Shown: positions 1 to 8,352 of the stretch, piece after piece | Layout: each line of letters opens with the position of its first letter | Position numbering within the stretch: the stretch's first letter is position 1 | Made by a program: the position numbers and the translations under genes | From: Flavobacterium sp. Root420 | GTDB lineage: Bacteria > Bacteroidota > Bacteroidia > Flavobacteriales > Flavobacteriaceae | Direction of reading: 5' to 3' | DNA length: 64,000 nt | NCBI RefSeq assembly: GCF_001427905.1 | Contig: NZ_LMEF01000032.1 | Coordinates: forward strand, 96,314 to 160,313 | The notes under the pieces: model-generated | What the model was told of the DNA's origin: nothing | What the model saw: the letters and a program-made list of their open reading frames with translations, nothing else | Database searches by the model: none

Positions 1-1
1 A

Positions 2-1177
2 GTTTATACTGTCCCATTGATTTCGGATTGGGAAAATCAGAAGGAGATTTCTCAAAAAGTAAAAAACATTCAAATTGAAGATTTATTAGAAAGAAAACCA
101 ATTGTATTGGATAGTAAGTCAATTTCTAAACAGTTAAAAGAGAAAACAATTCTGATTACCGGAGCAGCAGGATCTATTGGAAGTGAAATAGTGAGACAAG
201 TTCTAAGCTTTAATCCAAAGACGGTTATTATTTTAGATCATGCTGAAACTCCTCTGCATAATTTATGTTTAGAAACATTAGGAATGAATTCTGAAGCAAA
301 AATTGTTGCGGTAATTGGTGATGTCAGAAGTAAAAAAGCCTTAGAAAAAGTATTTAAAAGTTATAATCCCCATGTGGTTTTTCACGCTGCAGCTTATAAG
401 CATGTTCCCTTAATGGAAGAAAACCCTTCGCAGGCCATTCTCACAAATATAAAAGGAACAAAGAATTTAGCTGACTTATCATGCAAGTACCATGTTAAGA
501 AATTTGTGATGGTCTCGACAGATAAGGCTGTGAATCCTAGCAATGTTATGGGAGCAAGTAAACGTATTGCAGAAAAGTATGTACAATCTCTTTTCCTGAA
601 AAATCAACGTGAAAATAACGGAGGGGCTACAAAATTTATTACAACCCGTTTTGGAAATGTTTTAGGCTCAAACGGATCTGTTGTACCATTATTTACGAAA
701 CAAATTGCCGAAGGCGGACCAGTTACCATAACCCATCAGGATATTATTCGTTATTTTATGACAATTCCTGAAGCTTGTCAGCTGGTTTTAGAAGCCGGAG
801 CAATGGGTAATGGAGGTGAAATTTACATCTTTGACATGGGTAAGCCAGTTAAAATTATAGATTTGGCTAAAAAAATGATCAAATTAGCAGGTTTTATTCC
901 GGACAAAGAAATCAAGATAAAAATTGTAGGTTTGCGACCAGGTGAGAAGCTTTATGAAGAGTTATTAAACGATACCTCTAAGACCTTACCAACTTATCAT
1001 AACAAAATCATGATAGCACAGGAAATTCAGGATGAATATGAAAATCTGCATACTGAGGTAGATGAACTTATTGGTATTGCCGATTTCTATGATAATGATG
1101 ACATTGTGGCCAAAATGAAAAAAATAGTTCCTGAATTTAAAAGTATGAATTCTGCTTTTGAAGTTCTGGATAAATAA
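2..1177 (+). CDS. CapD/WbpM-type nucleotide-sugar dehydratase, C-terminal part (cut by window edge)
   Basis: This is the C-terminal part of a membrane-anchored nucleotide-sugar 4,6-dehydratase/epimerase of the CapD/WbpM/FlaA1 class, which makes keto-deoxy amino-sugar precursors on the cytoplasmic side. The frame is open to the left edge with no stop, and residues before the first TTG (VYTVP) continue the family's linker. The TTG at 17 is therefore not a real start, and the N-terminal helices and first Rossmann-like domain lie outside. Seen: the NAD(P) loop GAAGSIG soon after the IVLD linker, and MGASK where short-chain enzymes have YxxxK. Met for Tyr is normal in large WbpM-type enzymes. A strong terminator follows, so it ends its transcript. 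It may feed sugars to the glycan locus downstream (inference). Confidence 0.9.
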   Translation, partial: VYTVPLISDWENQKEISQKVKNIQIEDLLERKPIVLDSKSISKQLKEKTILITGAAGSIGSEIVRQVLSFNPKTVIILDHAETPLHNLCLETLGMNSEAKIVAVIGDVRSKKALEKVFKSYNPHVVFHAAAYKHVPLMEENPSQAILTNIKGTKNLADLSCKYHVKKFVMVSTDKAVNPSNVMGASKRIAEKYVQSLFLKNQRENNGGATKFITTRFGNVLGSNGSVVPLFTKQIAEGGPVTITHQDIIRYFMTIPEACQLVLEAGAMGNGGEIYIFDMGKPVKIIDLAKKMIKLAGFIPDKEIKIKIVGLRPGEKLYEELLNDTSKTLPTYHNKIMIAQEIQDEYENLHTEVDELIGIADFYDNDDIVAKMKKIVPEFKSMNSAFEVLDK

Positions 1178-1217
1178 AAAGTCGGAGTCATATTTTAAAT
1201 TTAAAATAAATGATATA

Positions 1218-1251
1218 AAGGTGTTTTGTAAAAACGCCTTTTTGTTTTTTT
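1218..1251 (+). terminator. Rho-independent terminator after the CapD-type gene
   Basis: A 10-base stem (AAGGTGTTTT against AAAACGCCTT, one G-T wobble) with a three-base loop is followed by TTTGTTTTTTT. It lies 40 bases after the stop of the CapD-type gene and before the exporter genes, so it separates two transcription units. Confidence 0.85.
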
Positions 1252-1276
1252 AAACAATTTTAAAATGTGTAAAATC

Positions 1277-1309
1277 TTGTTAATTAGAAATTAATGCCCT
1301 ATAATTTCA
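1277..1309 (+). promoter_or_regulatory. possible promoter of the polysaccharide locus
   Basis: TTG at 1277-1279 and TAATTTCA from 1302 are 22 bases apart and resemble the flavobacterial TTG / TAnnTTTG pattern with an imperfect -7 box. Position supports it: it sits between the terminator and the first exporter gene, the only sizeable gap before a run of 37 packed genes. The match alone is weak. Confidence 0.3.
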
Positions 1310-1342
1310 TTTGACAAAATAAAAAAAATACAATACTATAAG

Positions 1343-2209
1343 ATGAACCCTACTAATCATTCTAATGACTGGCTGTTTGAGATAACGCCAAAAAATAAAT
1401 TTTTCTCCCTTAATCTCAAGGAAGTTTGGCAATATAGAGATTTATTAATGCTTTTCGTAAAACGCGATGTAATTACTGTCTATAAACAAACAGTTTTAGG
1501 ACCACTTTGGTACTTAATTCAACCCTTGTTTACTGCGGTTACATTTACTATCATATTTAATAATGTAGCTGGTATAAATACAGGAACAATTCCACCATTT
1601 TTGTTCAACTTAGCTGGAATAACAGTTTGGAATTATTTTACAGCATGTCTTAATGGGACTTCTGATACTTTTAAGGGTAATGCAGGTGTTTTTGGTAAGG
1701 TTTATTTTCCCAGAATTATTACACCTTTATCAGTTGTTATTTCTAATTTGATTAAATTTGGAATACAATTTTTTATATTTATAATTTTTTACTGCTTTTA
1801 TTATATACAAGGTGCAGATTTAATTTTAAACAACAATGTCGTGTTTTTTCCTGTTTTAATTGGTGTCATGGGAATTCTTGGTTTAGGTCTGGGAATGTTA
1901 ATTTCGTCTATGGTGACTAAATATCGTGATTTTAGTAATTTAATTGGATTTGGTATACAGTTGCTAATGTACCTTTCCGCCGTAATGTATCCTATGGAAT
2001 TAATCAAGGAAAAAATGCCACAATACGGTTGGCTTGTTGATTATAATCCTTTGGCATACATTATACAAACTTCTCGGTATATGCTTTTAAACGTTGGAGA
2101 AATTTCATATTTAGGTTTAGGATATACAATACTATTCACAATAACTGTATTTTTTATTGGACTTTTGGTTTTTAACAAAACTGAAAAAAGTTTTATTGAT
2201 ACAGTTTAG
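1343..2209 (+). CDS. wzm: ABC transporter permease for polysaccharide export (Wzm-like)
   Basis: Inner-membrane permease of an ABC-2 type exporter that moves a lipid-linked polysaccharide out of the cytoplasm. At 288 residues it has the usual family length. The N-terminal stretch contains the typical YRDLLMLFVKRD and YKQTVLGPLWYLIQP segments of the ABC2_membrane domain, followed by about six hydrophobic helices. The ATPase partner is the next gene, 61 bases downstream. The first ATG is used; the preceding bases hold only a terminator and a weak promoter candidate. As the first gene of the long co-directional run, it suggests that the glycan made by the following genes leaves by an ABC route. 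Confidence 0.93.
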   Translation: MNPTNHSNDWLFEITPKNKFFSLNLKEVWQYRDLLMLFVKRDVITVYKQTVLGPLWYLIQPLFTAVTFTIIFNNVAGINTGTIPPFLFNLAGITVWNYFTACLNGTSDTFKGNAGVFGKVYFPRIITPLSVVISNLIKFGIQFFIFIIFYCFYYIQGADLILNNNVVFFPVLIGVMGILGLGLGMLISSMVTKYRDFSNLIGFGIQLLMYLSAVMYPMELIKEKMPQYGWLVDYNPLAYIIQTSRYMLLNVGEISYLGLGYTILFTITVFFIGLLVFNKTEKSFIDTV

Positions 2210-2270
2210 TTAATATTAACAAGAGTAAAAAACGAACCTTTTTGTTCTATTCACAATATTTAAAGTTAAA

Positions 2271-3542
2271 TTGAAAAAAGATATAATATTAAAAGTAGAA
2301 AATATTTCTAAGCAGTATCGCTTAGGATCGGTTGGAACAGGGACTTTGGCTCATGATATAAATCGTTGGTGGCATGAAATAAGAGGCAAAGAAAATCCAT
2401 ACTTAAAATTAGGGGAAATCAATGACCGTTCTACTGAAGGAACTTCAGATTATGTTTGGGCTTTACAGAATATTAATTTTGAAGTGGAAAGAGGTGAAGT
2501 CTTAGGGATAATTGGTAAAAATGGCGCAGGTAAATCTACACTTTTAAAAATTCTTTCAAAAGTTACAGCTCCAACTACTGGAATTATAAGATATAAGGGA
2601 AGAATAGCATCTCTTCTTGAAGTAGGGACTGGCTTTCACGGAGAAATGACTGGGCGCGAAAATATTTTTTTAAATGGAGCTATTCTTGGTATGACTAAAA
2701 AAGAAATTGCATCAAAACTTGATGAAATTATTGAATTTTCTGGCTGCCAACGTTATATAGATACTCCGGTGAAACGTTATAGTAGTGGAATGACCGTTCG
2801 TTTGGCTTTTGCTGTGGCTGCTTTTCTCGAACCTGAAATTTTGATAATCGATGAGGTTTTGGCGGTTGGAGATGCTGAATTTCAGAAGAAAGCCATTGGC
2901 AAAATGCAGGATATCTCTAGAGGAGAAGGAAGAACTGTTTTATTTGTGAGTCATAATATGGCAGCAGTAGAAACATTGTGTACACGAGTTATTAGTATGA
3001 AGAACGGAAGTATTGATGGAGTTGGAGATCCTACTAAGATTATATCAGATTATTTGCAAAGCAACTCTTTTTCGGAGCGTTTAATATCTTTCGACTCAAT
3101 TGATATTGCTAAAGGGAATGAAAATATTAAAATTATGTATGCTGCAATCGAAAATGTATCATCTGAAAATGCAACTGATGTTATTGATGTGACTTCAGAA
3201 ATTGACTTCAGATTAAAAATTATTAATCAGACAAACCAATCGAAAATATCTATAGGATATGATTTATTAACCATTAAAGGGGATGTTATCTTTGGCTCTG
3301 GAGGTAAATTTGAATGTTCTATTAATCAAATTACAGATATTTCTTGTCGAATTCCATCCAATTTTTTAAATGATGATGTTTATCAAATATATTGTTACTT
3401 TCATACTAATGAAATGAAGGAGTTATTTAGTGATGAAGAACTATTGACCTTTGAGGTTAAAGATGTAAAGAGAGAATCTGGTTATTTAGGGAAGGTTAAT
3501 GGAATGCTAAGGCCTTCTTTACCTTGGACTATCAAACAGTAA
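2271..3542 (+). CDS. wzt: ABC transporter ATPase for polysaccharide export with C-terminal glycan-binding domain (Wzt-like)
   Basis: ATPase partner of the preceding permease. Walker A GKNGAGKST (about residues 82-90), signature SSGM (171-174), Walker B LIIDE (191-195) and switch His228 are all present. At 423 residues it is longer than a bare ATPase. The segment from about 250 to the end fits the Wzt C-terminal carbohydrate-recognition domain, which in known systems reads the finished, often capped, end of the chain. The start is TTG: no in-frame ATG occurs before the ATPase core, and translation from TTG gives the expected MKKDIILKVENISK opening. The 61-base gap to wzm is among the largest in the locus. 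Confidence 0.92.
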   Translation: MKKDIILKVENISKQYRLGSVGTGTLAHDINRWWHEIRGKENPYLKLGEINDRSTEGTSDYVWALQNINFEVERGEVLGIIGKNGAGKSTLLKILSKVTAPTTGIIRYKGRIASLLEVGTGFHGEMTGRENIFLNGAILGMTKKEIASKLDEIIEFSGCQRYIDTPVKRYSSGMTVRLAFAVAAFLEPEILIIDEVLAVGDAEFQKKAIGKMQDISRGEGRTVLFVSHNMAAVETLCTRVISMKNGSIDGVGDPTKIISDYLQSNSFSERLISFDSIDIAKGNENIKIMYAAIENVSSENATDVIDVTSEIDFRLKIINQTNQSKISIGYDLLTIKGDVIFGSGGKFECSINQITDISCRIPSNFLNDDVYQIYCYFHTNEMKELFSDEELLTFEVKDVKRESGYLGKVNGMLRPSLPWTIKQ

Positions 3543-3548
3543 TTTGAG

Positions 3549-4247
3549 ATGAAAAAAATTGTTATTACTCAATCCAATTATATTCCTTGGAAAGGTTATT
3601 TTGATGCTATTGCATTAGCAGATGAATTTGTAATATATGACGATATGCAGTTCACTCGTCGAGATTGGAGAAATAGAAATATTATTAGGACAGTTAAAGG
3701 CAATAAATGGCTGACAATTCCTGTTGAAGTAAAAGGTAAATATTTTCAAAAAATAAATGAAACTAAAATTTCAGATAAAAATTGGAATATAGATCATTGG
3801 AATAGTATTAAGAATAATTATAGTAAATCTAAGAATTTTAATGATTATAAGGATTTTTTTGAAGATTTATATTTAAATTCGACATCACTTTATTTAACTG
3901 AAATAAATTTTAAATTTATCTCAGCAATTTGTAAAATACTAAATATAAAATCAAATATTCGGTTTTCTTCTGAATTCGAATTAAAAGAAGAGCGGTCAGA
4001 AAGATTAGCAAATCTTTGCTTAAACTTGGATGGGACAGATTATTATTCAGGTCCTGCTGCCAAAGCATATATGAATGAAAAAGTTTTTGATAAAGCGGGC
4101 ATAAAAGTTCATTATTTTGATTACTCAGGTTATCCTGAATATAATCAATTGCATAACCCATTTGAACATTATGTGTCTGTTTTAGATTTGATTTTTTGTG
4201 AAGGAAAAAATGCGATTAATTTTTTTAAAATTGCTGGAAATGAATAA
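3549..4247 (+). CDS. WbqC-like family protein
   Basis: The whole 232-residue protein resembles the WbqC-like family, found in O-antigen loci but without a firmly established reaction. The opening MKKIVITQSNYIPWKGYFD and the following DEFVIYDDMQFTRRDWRNRN block are characteristic. No signal peptide or membrane segment is seen, so it should be cytoplasmic. It starts six bases after wzt and overlaps the next methyltransferase by eight bases, giving an ATGAATAA junction. In other loci WbqC proteins sit with methyltransferases and aminotransferases, as here, which fits a role in nucleotide-sugar or glycan modification. That role is inference. Confidence 0.85.
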   Translation: MKKIVITQSNYIPWKGYFDAIALADEFVIYDDMQFTRRDWRNRNIIRTVKGNKWLTIPVEVKGKYFQKINETKISDKNWNIDHWNSIKNNYSKSKNFNDYKDFFEDLYLNSTSLYLTEINFKFISAICKILNIKSNIRFSSEFELKEERSERLANLCLNLDGTDYYSGPAAKAYMNEKVFDKAGIKVHYFDYSGYPEYNQLHNPFEHYVSVLDLIFCEGKNAINFFKIAGNE

Positions 4248-4854
4248 GATAATTAATCAAGTAAGCGAGTATTATACATCAAAAATTAAGAAACATGGGA
4301 CAACTGCTCAAGGAGTAGATTGGAATTCGCCTGAATCTCAGGAATTACGATTTGAAGTATTGTCAAATTTAATTCAAGAACAGGAACATTTTTCAATTCT
4401 TGATTTTGGTTGCGGATTCGGTTCGATGTTTGACTATTTTAATTTAAAATACAGTTCATTCGAATATATTGGATTTGATGTTGCTGAAGAAATGATCGTC
4501 GCCGCATTAAATAAATTTCCTACACAAGAAAACGCTAAATGGACATCTAGCCTTCCGATCAAAAAAACAGATTATGTTATTGCAAGTGGTATATTTAATG
4601 TAAAACTTGAAAATACAAATGAAGATTGGCTGACTTATATTTTAGAAACATTAGAAAAAATTGATGCTATTAGTGTAAAAGGGTTTTCTTTCAATATTTT
4701 GACTAAGTATTCTGATATCGAATATATGAAAGAATATTTATACTATGCAGATCCTTCACTATTGTTCGATTATTGCAAAACGAATTTTTCAAAAAATGTA
4801 GCTTTATTACACGATTATAATCTTTATGAATTTTCAATAATTGTTAGAAAATGA
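4240..4854 (+). CDS. class I SAM-dependent methyltransferase
   Basis: Small methyltransferase of 204 residues with the SAM-binding motif ILDFGCGFGSMF (about residues 53-64) and an acidic residue at the end of the next strand (YIGFD). The open frame extends 14 codons further upstream, but that would put translation well inside the WbqC gene. The ATG at 4240 gives the eight-base ATGAATAA overlap seen repeatedly in this locus, and is preferred. The end overlaps the next gene by four bases (ATGA). It probably methylates a sugar or the glycan end, and its place soon after wzt suggests a modification or capping role (inference). Confidence 0.85.
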   Translation: MNKIINQVSEYYTSKIKKHGTTAQGVDWNSPESQELRFEVLSNLIQEQEHFSILDFGCGFGSMFDYFNLKYSSFEYIGFDVAEEMIVAALNKFPTQENAKWTSSLPIKKTDYVIASGIFNVKLENTNEDWLTYILETLEKIDAISVKGFSFNILTKYSDIEYMKEYLYYADPSLLFDYCKTNFSKNVALLHDYNLYEFSIIVRK

Positions 4855-5516
4855 AAACAAAAAAAGTAGTCATATTTGGAACAGGAGATATTGCTCAATT
4901 GGCTAAATATTATTTTGATATTGATTCAGCATATGAGGTTGTGGGTTTTACTGTTGATAAAGATTATTGCTTATCTCCAACTTTTGAAAATCTCCCATTA
5001 GTTCCTTTTGATGATGTTGAAAAACATTTTTCTCCAAATGAGTTTGAAATGTTTATTGCTTTAAGTTATGCTAAAATGAACAAACTAAGAGAAATAAAAT
5101 ATTTTAAAGCTAAAGAAATGAATTATAAAATCGCTTCTTATGTTAGTTCGCATTGCAGCTATCTTTCTCAATTTTCTCCTGGTGAAAATGCTTTTATTCT
5201 TGAAGACAATACGATTCAGCCTTATGTGAAAATTGGTGATAATGTTACATTATGGAGTGGAAATCACATAGGACATCATTCTGTAATAAAAAACCATAAT
5301 TTTATTAGCTCACATGTAGTAATATCAGGACATTGCATTATTGAGCCTAATTGTTTTATTGGTGTTAATGCTACTATTGGACATCAAGTAACAATAGCTA
5401 ACGAAACTCTTGTAGCCGCTGGAGCAGTGATTACAAAAAATACAGAAGTAGCTTCTGTTTATTTACCAACCAGATCAATAAAATTGGATAAAAAAAGCAG
5501 TTCAATAAAACTTTAA
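4851..5516 (+). CDS. PglD/NeuD-type sugar acyltransferase (left-handed beta-helix)
   Basis: 221-residue acyltransferase of the PglD/NeuD/VioB type. The N-terminal Rossmann-like half opens with VVIFGTGDIAQLAKYYF; the C-terminal half (about 110-200) carries hexapeptide repeats such as VKIGDNVTLWSGNHIGHHS and AAGAVITKN. In known members the coil transfers an acetyl group from acetyl-CoA to a 4-amino sugar nucleotide (PglD, VioB) or to sialic acid (NeuD). Candidate substrates here are the product of the WecE-type aminotransferase further on, or sialic acid from the neu cassette. The sequence alone does not decide. It overlaps the preceding gene by four bases. Confidence 0.85.
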   Translation: MKTKKVVIFGTGDIAQLAKYYFDIDSAYEVVGFTVDKDYCLSPTFENLPLVPFDDVEKHFSPNEFEMFIALSYAKMNKLREIKYFKAKEMNYKIASYVSSHCSYLSQFSPGENAFILEDNTIQPYVKIGDNVTLWSGNHIGHHSVIKNHNFISSHVVISGHCIIEPNCFIGVNATIGHQVTIANETLVAAGAVITKNTEVASVYLPTRSIKLDKKSSSIKL

Positions 5517-5517
5517 T

Positions 5518-6324
5518 ATGGATACTGAGAAATCATACGGAGTTAATAAGCAAACCAAACTTCAAAGTTCGCTTGATTTCCATATCGAAGAACTCCAAAT
5601 AAATGGGTTTTCCATATTGGAAGATATTTTGAATCCTGTCGAGCTATCTGATTGCAGAATTAAACTTGACTCTATTTACGAAAAACAAAAAGAACAATTC
5701 AGTGAAGAGAAATTAAAAAAGATTAATGAGCAAAATTTAGTAAGGTGCCCATTAGTTTATGACGAGTATTTTTTAAATATTGCTACTAATTCTAGAGTTC
5801 TTGAAGTCATAGAAAAAATGATTGGGGATTATTTTATTTTGCATCTTCAAAATGGAATAATAAATATGCCAAAAGAAGAACATCATCAAAGTTCGTGGCA
5901 TCGTGATTTACCATATCAGAATTTTACTATTTCAAAACCGCTTGCAATAGGTGCTTTATATTGTATTGATGATTTTACTAATGAGTCAGGAGGAACATTT
6001 GTTTTGCCGTATTCTCATAAAGTAGAATCAATTCCATCAAAACAATATGTCGAAAAATATAGTAAGCAAATAATTGTAAAAGCAGGTTCGGTAATTTTAT
6101 TTGATTCTATGCTTTTTCATAAAGCGGGATACAATTCATCTGGCTTTATAAGAAGAGCAATTAATAATGTATACGTTGTTCCAATTTTAAAGCAACAAAT
6201 CAATTTGTATAAAGCTCTAAAGGGAAAATATTCTGAAGATGAATATTTGTCGAAATTTTTAGGTTACCGTTCAAATAGCCCAGATAACGATATTGAATGG
6301 AGAAATGATAAATTTAACAGATAA
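5518..6324 (+). CDS. phytanoyl-CoA dioxygenase (PhyH) family Fe(II)/2-oxoglutarate oxygenase
   Basis: 268-residue non-heme iron oxygenase. The metal triad is readable as HRD (H128, D130) and a distal His in MLFHKAG (H201), followed by Arg residues (IRR, 212-213) that would bind 2-oxoglutarate. The segment PLAIGALYCIDDF followed by SGGTFVLPYSHK is typical of PhyH. There is no signal peptide. Such enzymes in glycan or antibiotic loci hydroxylate or oxidise small substrates, and the target here could be a sugar nucleotide or lipid. It begins one base after the acyltransferase and ends seven bases before the next methyltransferase start. Confidence 0.87.
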   Translation: MDTEKSYGVNKQTKLQSSLDFHIEELQINGFSILEDILNPVELSDCRIKLDSIYEKQKEQFSEEKLKKINEQNLVRCPLVYDEYFLNIATNSRVLEVIEKMIGDYFILHLQNGIINMPKEEHHQSSWHRDLPYQNFTISKPLAIGALYCIDDFTNESGGTFVLPYSHKVESIPSKQYVEKYSKQIIVKAGSVILFDSMLFHKAGYNSSGFIRRAINNVYVVPILKQQINLYKALKGKYSEDEYLSKFLGYRSNSPDNDIEWRNDKFNR

Positions 6325-6331
6325 AAAAAAT

Positions 6332-7447
6332 ATGAATGTTAACTGTTATGTCTGTAATACTATATTTTTTAAACCTATTCTTAAAGCAATACCCTCTATG
6401 TCGTCAGATGGACAAACTGTAGACATAGAAATTCTTAAAGAAGAATGCCAAAATTGCGGTACTGTCCGTTCTTCTGACATATCCTTTTTAAATGATTTTT
6501 ATAATAATTTTTATAAACTCAATATAGTAAACAATGATCCTCGATATATTTATAATTGTGAGAGTATGCTTAAAAGCGAAATGCATTTTGAGTGGATTGA
6601 AAAATTAGCAGGTGAAAGCATAAAAGATGCTGATAGTATTATTGAAATCGGCTGTGGCAGTGGGAATTTATTAAATTTATTTGATGTTAAAAATAAATAT
6701 GGAGTAGAACCAAGTATCGAAGCTGCTGTACATGCTAATAAAATTGCCAACGTACGGAATATTAGTTACGAAGACATATCAGATCAGGAAAAGTATGATC
6801 TGATTTTATCTACATGTGTGATTGAGCACACAATGGACCCAAATGATTTTCTTATAAAAACCAGAAATATTGCGAAAGAAGATAGTTTAGTAATAATTGG
6901 CTTGCCAATACAAGACTCAGAGAGTTTTGATGTTTATTTCCTGGATCATTTACATCATTTTACAACGAATCAATTTATATATCTATGCCAAAAAAATGGA
7001 TTTGAAGTTGAAAAATACGAAGTGGGTTATAAATGTATGACAACAATAGGTTATTTTTTTTTACGAAAACGAATTTCTAGTTCCAATATATTAACATATG
7101 AAAAAAATAAAAATTTTTATACATCATCCAATTGGATATCAAATTTAAATACATATTTGGAAAATAAAAAAGAAAAAAATATTATCGCTTTTGGATATGG
7201 CGAAACATCTTTTTTCTTTCAGACCTATACGCATCTAAGTTCTTATATAAGTTATTATATAGATGATGTAAAGGCAGGAACAGTTGAGAATGTAATAAGT
7301 ACGGAATATGCAATTCAATCAAATATATTAAAAAATAGTATTTTAATTTTACTTGCCAATCCTCATTATCACGAGTTTTTGAGGAAAAAATTTGAAGGAG
7401 TTGACAATCTTGAATTTTATTCTCCATTCTCAAATGTTATTAGTTAG
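6332..7447 (+). CDS. zinc-finger class I methyltransferase (sugar C-/O-methyltransferase type)
   Basis: A two-part methyltransferase. The N-terminus has CYVC and CQNC pairs (C5, C8, C39, C42) that would bind zinc, followed by a Rossmann core with SAM motif EIGCGSGN (105-112) and STCVIEHTMDPNDF. The roughly 120-residue C-terminal half (with NIIAFGYGETSFF) resembles the second Rossmann-like part of NDP-sugar methyltransferases of the TylC3/NovU type. Three starts are possible (TTG 6293, ATG 6305, ATG 6332). The last, seven bases after the upstream stop, places the zinc motif right at the N-terminus and is preferred. It likely methylates a keto-deoxy sugar nucleotide. Confidence 0.82.
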   Translation: MNVNCYVCNTIFFKPILKAIPSMSSDGQTVDIEILKEECQNCGTVRSSDISFLNDFYNNFYKLNIVNNDPRYIYNCESMLKSEMHFEWIEKLAGESIKDADSIIEIGCGSGNLLNLFDVKNKYGVEPSIEAAVHANKIANVRNISYEDISDQEKYDLILSTCVIEHTMDPNDFLIKTRNIAKEDSLVIIGLPIQDSESFDVYFLDHLHHFTTNQFIYLCQKNGFEVEKYEVGYKCMTTIGYFFLRKRISSSNILTYEKNKNFYTSSNWISNLNTYLENKKEKNIIAFGYGETSFFFQTYTHLSSYISYYIDDVKAGTVENVISTEYAIQSNILKNSILILLANPHYHEFLRKKFEGVDNLEFYSPFSNVIS

Positions 7448-7452
7448 ATGGT

Positions 7453-8352
7453 ATGAAATGGAAAAAGTTAGGTCAAATATTTAAAGTATCAAGTAGTTGT
7501 GACGAAATTGTTTCTCATGCTTCAAATCCACTTGCAATTCATCTTTATAATGATGTATTTAGAATATTTTATAGTGCAAGAAATGTTTTAAATAAATCCT
7601 CAGTATCTTTTGTTGATATAGATGTAATTACTTTAGAAAATATCAATAATCCAGATGAAGTTATTTTTTCTTATGGTCAAAAAGAAAGTTTTTATTCTCA
7701 TGGAGTCAGTATTGGAAATTGTTATTTGGAGAAAAATAAGCATTATATACTTTTTATGGGGTGGCAACTTAAAGATGGTGAACATTGGAGGGGAGATGTT
7801 GGGAGATTAGAACTGATTGATAAAAAAACCTTATTACTAAATCCAATTGATCCATTTATGGGAGTAGATGAAGAAGATAAAATAAGTTTATCATACCCTT
7901 GGGTAATGTTTCATGAAGGCATTTACAAAATGTGGTATGGGTCGACAATAGATTGGACTTCAGAAAATGGAGAAATGATACATATTATTAAATATGCTAC
8001 ATCAATAGATGGAGAGAGTTGGAAAAAACACGGTATTGCGATACCATATGAAATAGGGGTTGCTCAAGCATTTTCGAAACCGTCTGTATTAATCGATGAC
8101 AAGGGTTATCATATGTGGTATTCGTATCGAAGCGGGGATGGAACAAAATACAAAATAGGATATTCTCATAGTGTTGACGGAATTCATTGGGAACGAAGGC
8201 ATAATGATGTTGGTATTGATGTCTCAAAAACAGGATGGGATTCAGAAATGATATGTTATCCTTTTGTTTTTGAACATAAAAACAATAGATATATGCTTTA
8301 TAATGGTAATGAATATGGAAAGTCAGGATTTGGAATGGCAAAATTTGAATAA
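7453..8352 (+). CDS. GH43-like five-bladed beta-propeller protein
   Basis: 299-residue protein without signal peptide or membrane helix. Repeated blade motifs (FRIFYSARN, YKMWYGSTIDW, YHMWYSYRSGDG, RYMLYNGNEYG) match the propeller fold of GH43/GH32-related proteins found next to glycosyltransferases in O-antigen and capsule loci. The predicted location is cytoplasmic, so degradation of a finished polymer is unlikely. Binding or processing of a nucleotide-sugar or lipid-linked intermediate is more plausible, but no reaction can be assigned. The start ATG lies five bases after the upstream gene. Its stop abuts the ATG of the HTTM-DCC gene with no spacer, which suggests the two proteins are made together. 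Confidence 0.72.
   Translation: MKWKKLGQIFKVSSSCDEIVSHASNPLAIHLYNDVFRIFYSARNVLNKSSVSFVDIDVITLENINNPDEVIFSYGQKESFYSHGVSIGNCYLEKNKHYILFMGWQLKDGEHWRGDVGRLELIDKKTLLLNPIDPFMGVDEEDKISLSYPWVMFHEGIYKMWYGSTIDWTSENGEMIHIIKYATSIDGESWKKHGIAIPYEIGVAQAFSKPSVLIDDKGYHMWYSYRSGDGTKYKIGYSHSVDGIHWERRHNDVGIDVSKTGWDSEMICYPFVFEHKNNRYMLYNGNEYGKSGFGMAKFE

Noticed and set aside
17..1177. A complete soluble CapD-type enzyme starting at the TTG at 17
   Set aside because: The frame continues to the window edge and the residues before the TTG belong to the family linker.
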